Shown in pieces: positions 1 through 6,501 of a DNA stretch of 64,000 bases. Made by a program: the position numbers and the translations under genes. Numbering within the stretch: position 1 is the stretch's first letter; every line of letters starts with the position of its first letter. This stretch comes from Phoenicibacter sp963592435 (GTDB lineage Bacteria > Actinomycetota > Coriobacteriia > Coriobacteriales > Eggerthellaceae). Where the stretch lies: contig CAVAWT010000001.1 in assembly GCA_963592435.1 (NCBI GenBank), positions 1 to 64,000 of the forward strand, in the 5' to 3' direction. The notes under the pieces are model-generated. The model did no database searches and had not been told where the DNA came from. It saw nothing but the letters and a program-made list of their open reading frames with translations.

Positions 1-94
1 ATCAAACACACATTCATTTAAATAAGCAAAAATTTTCTTCGTCAGGAACAAAAAAATGGTGGAAAATCTGTTATTTTTGTGGTCGCTAAAAGGA

Positions 95-174
95 GTGTCA
101 GACATCTTTTTCGCGCAGGAGACATGGTGTCAGACATCCCCTCTGTGGTCCACGAAAAAGATGTCTGACACCAT
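95..174. repeat. Nested inverted repeats built from GTGTCAGACATC sites
   Basis: Three copies of a 12-13 bp site lie within 80 bp. GTGTCAGACATCTTTTTCG at 95-113 is the exact reverse complement of 153-171. ATGGTGTCAGACATC at 124-138 is the exact reverse complement of 160-174. The third copy can therefore pair with either of the first two, giving two mutually exclusive hairpins. They lie just past the stop codon of the minus-strand secreted protein gene and could act as its 3-prime structure. The same site recurs at 1643, 1837, 1991-2092 and 19957. Positions 1-94 show no convincing gene. Confidence 0.85.
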
Positions 175-181
175 GAAGAAT

Positions 182-1441
182 TTACTTCACCCCATACCAC
201 GCAACGCCTTCATCGCGCCATCCCAAGTTAACAAGATTATTTCTCTCTTCTTTGTCTTTTGTGTAGTTGTGTGTCCCCGTTTTTGCATAAGGGCTATATT
301 GACGGTAAAGTGGTACTCCCTCATTCGGATCAGAATACCAGCCAATTCCTTCATCATTCCAGCCCTTTTTGACGAGGCTGTTCTTTTCATCTTCGTCCAT
401 TGTGTAATGATGATCTCCTCCAGAGACATATTTATTGTAGAGTCGATAAACAGGCTTTGATGATGTGGAAGGAGCAGTCCAGCCAACGCCTTCGTAAGAC
501 CAACCTTTCTTGACAAGTCCGTCCTTCTCATTCGTGCTTGAAGTGTAGAAATGCTCACCAGTCCATTTGTTGTAAAGGCGATGCATTGTCACTTTAGAAA
601 CAGTTGTTGTAGTTGTTGTGTTGATCTTGAACGAATACCAATCGTTTGCTCTAATCAAAAGATAATACCAACCTTTTGACAAACGTTGCTTGCTGTCGTC
701 GTCGACATAACCATTAATGTTTTTTGACTGATACCAGTCAGTAATTTTAGAATGATTTGCGTTACCATTATAAAGGTATACTCGTGAGGTGCTTTCAGAA
801 GCCATTTTCAGTTCGAAGTCGCAATCTTCAGAAAAATAAAATTTAAAGTAATCGCTACCATCATTTTCAGCGTCGGAACCCCAATATGTTTTGCTTAAGT
901 CGCTCAAAGTGTTTGCACCTTCAAAGGAGTCATTTGACTCTTTTTCCCAACAATCACTCGGTGTGAAATTGATTTTCATCGTTAATTTTTCACCGTAATA
1001 ATAACTAGATCCTTGATTAAAAACTAAATAGTAAGTTCCTTTACCGAGACCCAACTGTCGATCGTAATAGTTGTAGGTGTCCCAAAAGAGTGTGTGTTGG
1101 ACGTCGGAATGTCGGAAATAAAGGCGCTGAACAGTGGAGCCACTGCTATATTTGAAATTGTCAGGAAAACTGATGTAGCCATCTTGGTTTAAAACAAGTT
1201 TGTAGTAAACTGTCTTGGAATTGTCACCGAGAGTGACGATGTTGTTTGTGTTAAATGGAAGAACTGTGGCAGTGTCATAATTATCACCACCTTCGACATA
1301 GGTGTCTTGAAGTTCAGCTTGTTCGTCATCTGCAAAAGCAGGAACAGAAGCGAATGCCAAACAGGCAAAAATTGCCAGAATGCAGGCTAGAAGGCAAGCC
1401 TGCCAGCCTTTAATTGCTCTCTCTCTCTCTCTCTCTCTCAT
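182..1441 (-). CDS. Secreted protein with C-terminal DUF5648-type repeats
   Basis: This 419-residue protein begins with a run of alternating Arg and Glu. A hydrophobic signal segment follows (about residues 13-37), ending in an Ala-x-Ala-like site (VPAFADD). The middle region (about 40-280) is Tyr/Asp/Ser-rich and resembles extracellular beta-sandwich domains. I assign it no family. Residues about 285-419 hold three copies of a 40-45 residue repeat with the pattern YRLYN...HFYT...E...L...GW..EG..W, typical of DUF5648, common in secreted proteins of gut Gram-positives. The function of that repeat is unknown; it may sit on wall-binding or carbohydrate-active proteins. There is no LPXTG motif. 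The start used here is the ATG beside the dinucleotide tract. A better-spaced ribosome site serves an earlier out-of-frame ATG at 1460, so expression may be phase-variable. Confidence 0.8.
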   Translation of the reverse strand: MRERERERAIKGWQACLLACILAIFACLAFASVPAFADDEQAELQDTYVEGGDNYDTATVLPFNTNNIVTLGDNSKTVYYKLVLNQDGYISFPDNFKYSSGSTVQRLYFRHSDVQHTLFWDTYNYYDRQLGLGKGTYYLVFNQGSSYYYGEKLTMKINFTPSDCWEKESNDSFEGANTLSDLSKTYWGSDAENDGSDYFKFYFSEDCDFELKMASESTSRVYLYNGNANHSKITDWYQSKNINGYVDDDSKQRLSKGWYYLLIRANDWYSFKINTTTTTTVSKVTMHRLYNKWTGEHFYTSSTNEKDGLVKKGWSYEGVGWTAPSTSSKPVYRLYNKYVSGGDHHYTMDEDEKNSLVKKGWNDEGIGWYSDPNEGVPLYRQYSPYAKTGTHNYTKDKEERNNLVNLGWRDEGVAWYGVK

Positions 1442-1460
1442 TTAAAATTATTTGAATCAT
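1410..1460 (-). other. 16-codon alternative reading frame entering the AG tract
   Basis: A ribosome site AAAGGTGG (complement of 1466-1473) lies five bases before an ATG at 1460. That frame reads MIQIILNERERERESN and then stops at 1412-1410, just past the AG tract. It is offset by 19 bases from the ATG at 1441. One extra AG unit, or two fewer, would join it in frame to the secreted protein. It is either an overlapping leader ORF or the true start in an OFF phase. The frames are read directly; the switching is inferred. Confidence 0.6.
1417..1438 (-). repeat. (AG)11 dinucleotide microsatellite after the start codon
   Basis: Eleven perfect AG units (CT on the + strand) directly follow the ATG at 1441-1439 and encode the Arg-Glu run of the secreted protein. 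A perfect dinucleotide run inside the first codons of a surface or secreted protein gene is the classical substrate for slipped-strand phase variation. No comparable tract is seen elsewhere in the window apart from (TTAA)5 at 30391. Confidence 0.9.
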
Positions 1461-1497
1461 TTTAACCACCTTTCCTTACTCATTAATAAAAAACTAT

Positions 1498-1564
1498 AGG
1501 ACAAAGCTTAACTTTTTTGCCTTAATCAGGCTTGGCCTTTCGCCTCATTTAAGCGTTTTGTCCT
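1498..1564 (-). promoter_or_regulatory. Structured 5-prime leader of the secreted protein gene
   Basis: Positions 1498-1511 pair with 1549-1564 as a 14-bp stem interrupted by one 2-nt bulge. Inside, GCCT/AGGC (1519-1522 with 1528-1531) and GGC/GCC (1534-1536 with 1542-1544) can form two small hairpins. The fold lies between the putative promoter and the start codon of the minus-strand gene. It does not match a riboswitch consensus that I know, including c-di-GMP-I. Confidence 0.55.
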
Positions 1565-1574
1565 CTAACGAAAT

Positions 1575-1619
1575 TTATTATTACACAACCAGCACAAAAT
1601 TAGTTGCGCAACTTTTTTT
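1575..1619 (-). promoter_or_regulatory. Putative promoter with AGTTGCGCAACT palindrome
   Basis: A perfect 12-bp palindrome AGTTGCGCAACT at 1602-1613, flanked by an A-run and AATT, lies about 25 bp upstream of a TAATAA -10-like hexamer (complement of 1578-1583). The palindrome therefore covers the expected -35 region. A 21-bp identical copy in the same orientation relative to its gene is at 19877-19897. It is probably the operator of a shared regulator; the -10 assignment is by eye. Confidence 0.5.
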
Positions 1620-1642
1620 CGACCTGCTTATTGGCAAAACTC

Positions 1643-1657
1643 ATGGTGTCAGACATC
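1643..1657 (+). repeat. ATGGTGTCAGACATC site
   Basis: One copy of the dispersed site, in the same orientation as the copies at 124 and 1837. It lies 13 bp left of the long foldback element at 1671-1822. Confidence 0.85.
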
Positions 1658-1670
1658 TTGTGAGGAAATG

Positions 1671-1822
1671 CAAAATGCCTAAGCGAACTCTTGGAAATCA
1701 ATGAATAATTTTTATTGAATGGGTTTGAGGAGGCGTTCAAGGATGCAAAGCATCCGCGTTCCGACTCAAATGAAATAAAAATTATGAATGGGGTGATTTC
1801 CTCGTGTTCGCGTGGCATTTTG
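1671..1822. repeat. 152-nt imperfect foldback element, MITE-like or structured RNA
   Basis: The two halves pair along their whole length: 1671-1679 with 1814-1822 (9 bp), 1683-1688 with 1806-1811, 1693-1700 with 1794-1801, 1705-1716 with 1774-1785 (12 bp), and 1724-1729 with 1765-1770. The tip is GGATGC-AAA-GCATCC at 1741-1755. Direct copies of the GGTGTCAGACATC site flank it at 1645 and 1837. A 72-codon minus-strand frame crosses it but has no ribosome site, and the long self-complementarity makes a protein-coding role unlikely. Confidence 0.75.
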
Positions 1823-1836
1823 TGTTACAGATCAAC

Positions 1837-1849
1837 GGTGTCAGACATC
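1837..1849 (+). repeat. GGTGTCAGACATC site
   Basis: A further copy of the dispersed site, 14 bp right of the foldback element and in direct orientation to the copy at 1645. It is inverted relative to the three tandem copies at 1991-2092. Confidence 0.85.
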
Positions 1850-1990
1850 TTTTAGAAATTGTTTGCCTTTTCATTTCTAAAATAAAAAGAAGCGAGGGCA
1901 ACCACTGTCAAGGTCAAGTTAGCCTCATAACCGAAGCGCTACAGCAATGAGGTTGCATAAGGAATTATTAACCTTTATACTCATTATGAA
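1850..1990. other. Gene-free spacer with weak inverted repeats
   Basis: No plausible coding frame. Short complementary pairs occur (TTAGAAAT with ATTTCTAA near 1852-1884, and CCTCAT with ATGAGG near 1933-1953). The stretch is bounded by oppositely oriented GGTGTCAGACATC sites and may be the decayed body of another foldback element. Confidence 0.4.
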
Positions 1991-2092
1991 ATTCCTACAA
2001 AAAGATGTCTGACACCATGAAAATTGAAATTCATACAAAAAGATGTCTGACACCATGAAAATTCATACAAAAAGATGTCTGACACCATGAAA
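1991..2092 (+). repeat. Three copies of a 32-bp direct repeat carrying GATGTCTGACACCAT
   Basis: Units at 1991-2022, 2029-2060 and 2061-2092 share ATTCATACAAAAAGATG followed by TCTGACACCATGAAA. The first differs by one base and is separated from the second by six bases; the second and third abut. The GATGTCTGACACCAT cores start at 2004, 2042 and 2074. The array lies between the islet and the gdhA terminator. Confidence 0.9.
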
Positions 2093-2108
2093 ATATCACC
2101 ATGAGATT

Positions 2109-2148
2109 TAAAAAAGCCCCTCAGGTTTCCTTGAGAGGCTTAATTTTT
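2109..2148 (-). terminator. gdhA terminator, possibly bidirectional
   Basis: AAGCCCCTCA (2114-2123) pairs with TGAGAGGCTT (2132-2141) with one mismatch. On the minus strand the stem runs into a T-rich tail; the + strand side also has TTTTTT. Confidence 0.8.
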
Positions 2149-2198
2149 TGAAAGAACTTATCTAATTCAAAGTTCTTTTATCTGAATTGTTTAAACTC

Positions 2199-3530
2199 TT
2201 AAACAACTCCTTGTGCCATCATCGCGTTTGCAACTTTTGTGAAACCAGCGATGTTAGCACCTGTGACATAGTCACCATCTTTGCCATATTCTTTTGCAGC
2301 ATCGTCCATTTGATTAAAGATCGACTGCATGATGTCTTTGAGTTTGCCATCAACTTCTTCAAATGTCCAGCTGAGACGCTCAGAGTTTTGAGACATCTCA
2401 AGACCTGACACTGCAACACCACCAGCGTTAGCAGCTTTTCCAGGGAGAAAAGCAACACCTGCTTTTTGAAGTGCAACAGTTGCGTCATATGTTGTTGGCA
2501 TGTTTGCTCCTTCTGCAACGCAGATGCAACCGTTTTCGATGAGTGCTTTTGCGTCGTCTTCAAAAAGCTCATTTTCTGTTGCGCAAGGAAGTGCTATGTC
2601 GCACTTGACAGACCAAACGCCTCTGCCTTCATGATATTCGACACCTTTTTTGCGCTCTGCATATTCTGAAATTCGACCGCGCTCAACTTCTTTAATTTGT
2701 TTGACGAGTTCAACGTCGATGCCGTCTTTGTCATAAATCCAGCCAGTTGAGTCACTCATCGTAACGCACGTGGCCCCGAGTTCCTGAGCTTTTTCAGCTG
2801 CATAAATTGCGACGTTGCCAGAACCAGAAAGTGTGACAATCTTGCCCTTAAATCCGTCACCTTTTGCAGAGAGAAGCTCATCAACGATGTAGATGAGACC
2901 ATATCCTGTTGCTTCTGTTCTTGCAAGCGAGCCACCCCAGTCAAGTCCCTTACCAGTGAGAACGCCTGTGAACTCGTTGCGAATGCGCTTATATTGACCA
3001 AACATGAAACCGATCTCACGCGCACCAGTTCCGATGTCACCAGCAGGAACGTCGGTGTCAGGACCGATGTGCTTGCAAAGTTCTGTCATGAAAGATTGGC
3101 AAAAACGCATGACTTCCATGTCACTTTTGCCCTTAGGGTCAAAGTCGCAACCACCTTTGCCGCCACCCATAGGAAGTGTTGTCAGCGAGTTTTTGAAGAT
3201 CTGTTCGAAGCCCAAAAACTTGATGATGCCGAGGTTGACAGTTGGATGCAAGCGAAGACCACCTTTGTAGGGTCCAATTGCGCTGTTGAATTCAACGCGC
3301 ATGCCACGGTTCACTTGAACCTTGCCATTGTCGTCAACCCATGGAACTCTAAACATAACAACACGCTCTGGCTCTGTGATGCGCTCAAGCAACGATGCCT
3401 CCTCATATTCAGGATGGCGATCCACCACAGGTTGCAGGGAAGAGAGAACCTCAGATGCAGCCTGAATGAATTCCGGTTGCCCTGGATTTTTCTTCTCGAG
3501 TTGTTCTAATACTGTTTGTGTGTAGCTCAT
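2199..3530 (-). CDS. gdhA: Glutamate dehydrogenase, NADP-type family
   Basis: This 443-residue hexameric-type glutamate dehydrogenase interconverts 2-oxoglutarate plus ammonia and glutamate in the cytoplasm. The substrate-site segments PMGGGKGG (catalytic Lys region), DVPAGDIGTG and the Rossmann turn LSGSGNVAIY are all present, and the length is normal. The ATG at 3530 (MSYTQTVLEQ) is chosen because AGGAGG lies seven bases before it. An in-frame ATG at 3545 would overlap that ribosome site. The gene is transcribed divergently from the purine operon and ends in its own terminator. Cofactor preference is inferred from length and family only. Confidence 0.95.
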   Translation of the reverse strand: MSYTQTVLEQLEKKNPGQPEFIQAASEVLSSLQPVVDRHPEYEEASLLERITEPERVVMFRVPWVDDNGKVQVNRGMRVEFNSAIGPYKGGLRLHPTVNLGIIKFLGFEQIFKNSLTTLPMGGGKGGCDFDPKGKSDMEVMRFCQSFMTELCKHIGPDTDVPAGDIGTGAREIGFMFGQYKRIRNEFTGVLTGKGLDWGGSLARTEATGYGLIYIVDELLSAKGDGFKGKIVTLSGSGNVAIYAAEKAQELGATCVTMSDSTGWIYDKDGIDVELVKQIKEVERGRISEYAERKKGVEYHEGRGVWSVKCDIALPCATENELFEDDAKALIENGCICVAEGANMPTTYDATVALQKAGVAFLPGKAANAGGVAVSGLEMSQNSERLSWTFEEVDGKLKDIMQSIFNQMDDAAKEYGKDGDYVTGANIAGFTKVANAMMAQGVV

Positions 3531-3604
3531 TAAAAGCCTCCTCATTAAGGTTTGTTTGTTAATACAACAATTAAATAGTTTATAAAATCTAATTTGGTTT
3601 TATG

Positions 3605-3633
3605 TTTCGATTGTGCTAAATGTGCGATATACT
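3605..3633 (+). promoter_or_regulatory. Possible promoter of the purine operon
   Basis: TTTCGA (3605-3610), a 17-bp spacer and TATACT (3628-3633) lie about 90 bp before purE, in the spacer that diverges to gdhA. The -10 is good and the -35 poor. I see no PurR box of the Bacillus type and no purine riboswitch. Confidence 0.35.
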
Positions 3634-3721
3634 AAAAATATACAGTTAAATTTTGCTTAAATGTCGTCTCTGAACTGCTATTTTGTTTTCTGTTGTAACT
3701 TTTTGTCTAAGGAGTGTTTAC

Positions 3722-4219
3722 GTGGCTAAATGCGATAAAGTTTTGGTTGTTATGGGGTCTGCGAGTGACTCTGAAACGGTGCTAAAGTGCACACAAGTTC
3801 TAAAAAATTTCAACATCGATTTCGATTGCCACATTGCTTCTGCGCACAGAACTCCAGAAAAAGCGATCACTATGGCAAAGAATGCTCGAGATGATGGCTT
3901 CGGCGTCATAATTTGTGCTGCTGGCATGGCGGCACACCTAGCAGGCGTTTTTGCTGCAAACACGACTCTTCCAGTCATCGGACTTCCTCTCTCTGGTGGA
4001 ATTCAAGACGGGATGGATTCTTTGCTCTCAACTGTTCAAATGCCTTCTGGTTTTCCTGTTGCAACTGTTGCAGTCAATGGCTCAAAAAATGCAGCTTATC
4101 TCGCAATTTCCATCTTGGCTCTAAACGATGAAGGACTAGCCAAAAAATTAGAAGATTTCAGAAGTGCTACAGCAAGTGACATAATTAAAAAGGACGAAGA
4201 GCTTCAATCGATGCTTTAG
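3722..4219 (+). CDS. purE: N5-carboxyaminoimidazole ribonucleotide mutase
   Basis: PurE makes CAIR in de novo purine synthesis. The 165-residue product carries the N-terminal VVMGSASDS nucleotide loop, the SAHRTPEK motif and the Gly-rich PSGFPVATVAV segment. Translation is assigned to the GTG at 3722, with AAGGAG seven bases upstream; an upstream ATG at 3683 adds a non-homologous tail. It is the first gene of the operon. No purK lies beside it, so either PurK is encoded elsewhere or this enzyme uses CO2 directly (class II); the sequence alone does not decide. Confidence 0.93.
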   Translation: MAKCDKVLVVMGSASDSETVLKCTQVLKNFNIDFDCHIASAHRTPEKAITMAKNARDDGFGVIICAAGMAAHLAGVFAANTTLPVIGLPLSGGIQDGMDSLLSTVQMPSGFPVATVAVNGSKNAAYLAISILALNDEGLAKKLEDFRSATASDIIKKDEELQSML

Positions 4220-4276
4220 TTTTAGATTTTTAAAAGAAACGATTATTTTAATTTTAGAAAGTGAGAGTAGAAAAAA

Positions 4277-4990
4277 GTGGCACCACAAGTTAAAGAGATG
4301 ATGTATGAAGGCAAGGCTAAGCAAGTCTTTGCAACGGACGATGAGAACATCGTAATGGTTCACTACAAAGACGACGCTACGGCAGGAGACGGCGCGAAAA
4401 AAGGCACTATTGCAGGTAAGGGAGTTGTCAACAATCGTCTTTCAAACGCCTTGATGCAAAAATTAGAAAAAGAAGGCATCAAAACTCACTTCGTTGAAGA
4501 AGTTAACGATCGAGACACTTTAGTTAAAAAAGTTGAAATCGTTCCTCTTGAGGTCATCATTAGAAACGTTGCTGCTGGAAGTTTTTCAAAACGTATGGGA
4601 GTTGAAGAAGGGACAGAGCTGAAGTGCCCAATTCTTGAATTTTCCTATAAAAACGACGATCTTCATGATCCTCTCATCAATCATTATTATGCTCTCGCTC
4701 TCGATCTTGCGACTCAAGAAGAGATCGACGAAATCACTCGCGTTGCTTTTAAGGTAAATGAGCTTTTGTCTAAAATCATGAAGGAAGTCAACATCCGTTT
4801 GATCGATTTCAAAATTGAATTTGGAAGAACACCTGACGGCGAAGTGATCTTAGCTGATGAGATTTCTCCTGACACATGCCGTTTTTGGGATGCAACAACG
4901 GGAGAGCACCTGGACAAAGACCTTTTCAGAAGAGGTCTCGGTGGAGAAGAGGGAGCATATAAAGAAGTTATGAAAAGGTTGATTGGATAA
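4277..4990 (+). CDS. purC: SAICAR synthetase
   Basis: Phosphoribosylaminoimidazole-succinocarboxamide synthase joins CAIR and aspartate with ATP. The 237-residue product has YEGKAKQVF at the N terminus, DDATAGDG, and ADEISPDTCRFWD near the C terminus, all family hallmarks. It starts at a GTG at 4277 (MAPQVKEMMYEGK). The ribosome site is weak, so the ATGs at 4298 or 4301 cannot be excluded, but family N termini favour the GTG. It lies 57 bp after purE. Confidence 0.95.
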   Translation: MAPQVKEMMYEGKAKQVFATDDENIVMVHYKDDATAGDGAKKGTIAGKGVVNNRLSNALMQKLEKEGIKTHFVEEVNDRDTLVKKVEIVPLEVIIRNVAAGSFSKRMGVEEGTELKCPILEFSYKNDDLHDPLINHYYALALDLATQEEIDEITRVAFKVNELLSKIMKEVNIRLIDFKIEFGRTPDGEVILADEISPDTCRFWDATTGEHLDKDLFRRGLGGEEGAYKEVMKRLIG

Positions 4991-5001
4991 TTTATTTAAA
5001 C

Positions 5002-6471
5002 ATGTTTAAAGAATCTGAACACGAACTCAAGTTAAAAGAAGAATGTGGCGTTTTTGGAATCTATGACCCAAAGGGTGAGATGGATTTGCCCTATGAGACC
5101 TATCGTGCACTTTTCTCACTGCAACACAGGGGACAAGAGTCTTGTGGGATCGCTGTTAATGTTGATGGAGTTTTGTCGAGCACTGCAGGAATGGGTCTCG
5201 TTTCTGACTTTTTTGATGAAAGAACGCTAAACAGCATTCCAAAGTCTGCAAAAATGGCTTCAGGACATGTTAGATATGCGACGAGCGGACAGAGAACGTT
5301 AGCAAACGCGCAGCCTATGATCGTCCATCATTTTAAAGGTGCACTTTCTCTTGCTCACAATGGCAACTTGACAAATGCTGAGAAGTTGCGTCGTGAACTC
5401 GAAATGAAAGGTTCGATTTTTCATGGAACTTCTGACACCGAGATAATAACTCACATAATCACTCAAAACCGAATCAATTCACCAAACATTGAAACTGCAG
5501 TGTTAAAAACGATGGATGCAATTGAGGGAGCCTATTGCCTTGTCATCATGAGTGCAACGAAATTGATTGCTGTTCGAGACCCAAATGGAATTCGACCACT
5601 TTGTTTTGGTCAAACCGACGATGGTGCTTGGGTTGTTGCAAGCGAATCTGTCGCTCTTGACACTGTTGGAGCAAATCTCATCAGAGACGTAAAACCAGGC
5701 GAGATAATCATTTTTGACATTAATGGAATGAGGACAATAGAAGACAAATGCGAAACAGCTCCTCATAAACTTTGTGTTTTTGAATATATGTATTTCGCGC
5801 GTCCCGATTCTGTCATTGAAAAAACTTGCGTTCATGAGGCCCGTGTTGAAGCTGGCAGGATTTTGGCTAAATCGCATCCCGTTGAAGCTGATGTTGTCAT
5901 CGGTGCGCCCGATTCTGGTGTGGATGCTGCTCAAGGCTACGCTCAAATGAGCGGGATTCCTTTTGAAGCTGGGATCGTCAAAAACAAATATGTTGGACGT
6001 TCTTTTATTCAAGGTTCGCAAACTGAACGTGCAAACACTGTTCGCATCAAGCTAAATCCAATTCCTTCATCGATAGCAGGCAAACGTGTTGTTTTGGTTG
6101 ACGACTCAATCGTTCGTGGCACAACTTCGAAACGATTGATCGAACTTTTGAGGCGCGCTGGCGCAAAAGAAGTTCATTTCAGGGTTTCGTCTCCACCTTT
6201 CAGGCATCCTTGCTATTTTGGAACTGACGTTGCAGACGTTGACCAACTGATCGCTAATGGAAGAACAGAAGATGAAATTTGCGGAGAGCTTGGCTGCGAC
6301 ACACTGGGTTACCTCTCAGTTGAAGAATCGAAAAGAATTGCGCTTAACACAGATTGTGATTATTGCATGGGATGTTTTACGGGTGAATACCCTGTTCCTG
6401 TTGAAGGCAAACCAAGAACTGTTCCATACGCTCGACCTCTGAGCGAGTCTGGAACTGGAAAAACTTTGTAA
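5002..6471 (+). CDS. purF: Amidophosphoribosyltransferase
   Basis: PurF commits PRPP and glutamine to purine synthesis. The 489-residue protein begins with a 14-residue propeptide before the nucleophilic Cys of ECGVFGIYD. It then shows QHRGQES and GHVRYATSG of the Ntn glutaminase domain. The phosphoribosyltransferase domain has the PRPP loop VVLVDDSIVRGTTS. Cysteines in PHKLCVFEY and CDYCMGC match the oxygen-sensitive 4Fe-4S type known from Bacillus, which suits an anaerobe. It is 11 bp downstream of purC. Confidence 0.96.
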   Translation: MFKESEHELKLKEECGVFGIYDPKGEMDLPYETYRALFSLQHRGQESCGIAVNVDGVLSSTAGMGLVSDFFDERTLNSIPKSAKMASGHVRYATSGQRTLANAQPMIVHHFKGALSLAHNGNLTNAEKLRRELEMKGSIFHGTSDTEIITHIITQNRINSPNIETAVLKTMDAIEGAYCLVIMSATKLIAVRDPNGIRPLCFGQTDDGAWVVASESVALDTVGANLIRDVKPGEIIIFDINGMRTIEDKCETAPHKLCVFEYMYFARPDSVIEKTCVHEARVEAGRILAKSHPVEADVVIGAPDSGVDAAQGYAQMSGIPFEAGIVKNKYVGRSFIQGSQTERANTVRIKLNPIPSSIAGKRVVLVDDSIVRGTTSKRLIELLRRAGAKEVHFRVSSPPFRHPCYFGTDVADVDQLIANGRTEDEICGELGCDTLGYLSVEESKRIALNTDCDYCMGCFTGEYPVPVEGKPRTVPYARPLSESGTGKTL

Positions 6472-6501
6472 GAAACTTAAGTGAAATAAGGATTTTTTTA
6501 A

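Noticed and set aside
56..460. A 134-codon + strand frame at the left edge
   Set aside because: It runs antisense through the last third of the DUF5648 gene and through the hairpin repeats; the opposite strand has clear protein repeats.
1498..1564. A c-di-GMP-I riboswitch
   Set aside because: The conserved GGACGCAAAGC-type core and tetraloop-receptor pair are not found; only general stem structure is shared.
1600..1818. A 72-codon minus-strand open frame in the left islet
   Set aside because: It lies almost wholly inside the 152-nt foldback element, has no ribosome site and resembles no protein family.
95..2092. CRISPR-like repeats
   Set aside because: The copies are unevenly spaced, occur on both strands and have no consistent spacers; no cas gene is present.
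3531..3721. A purine riboswitch or PurR box before the purine operon
   Set aside because: No purine aptamer core and no CGAAC-type inverted pair could be found in the spacer.
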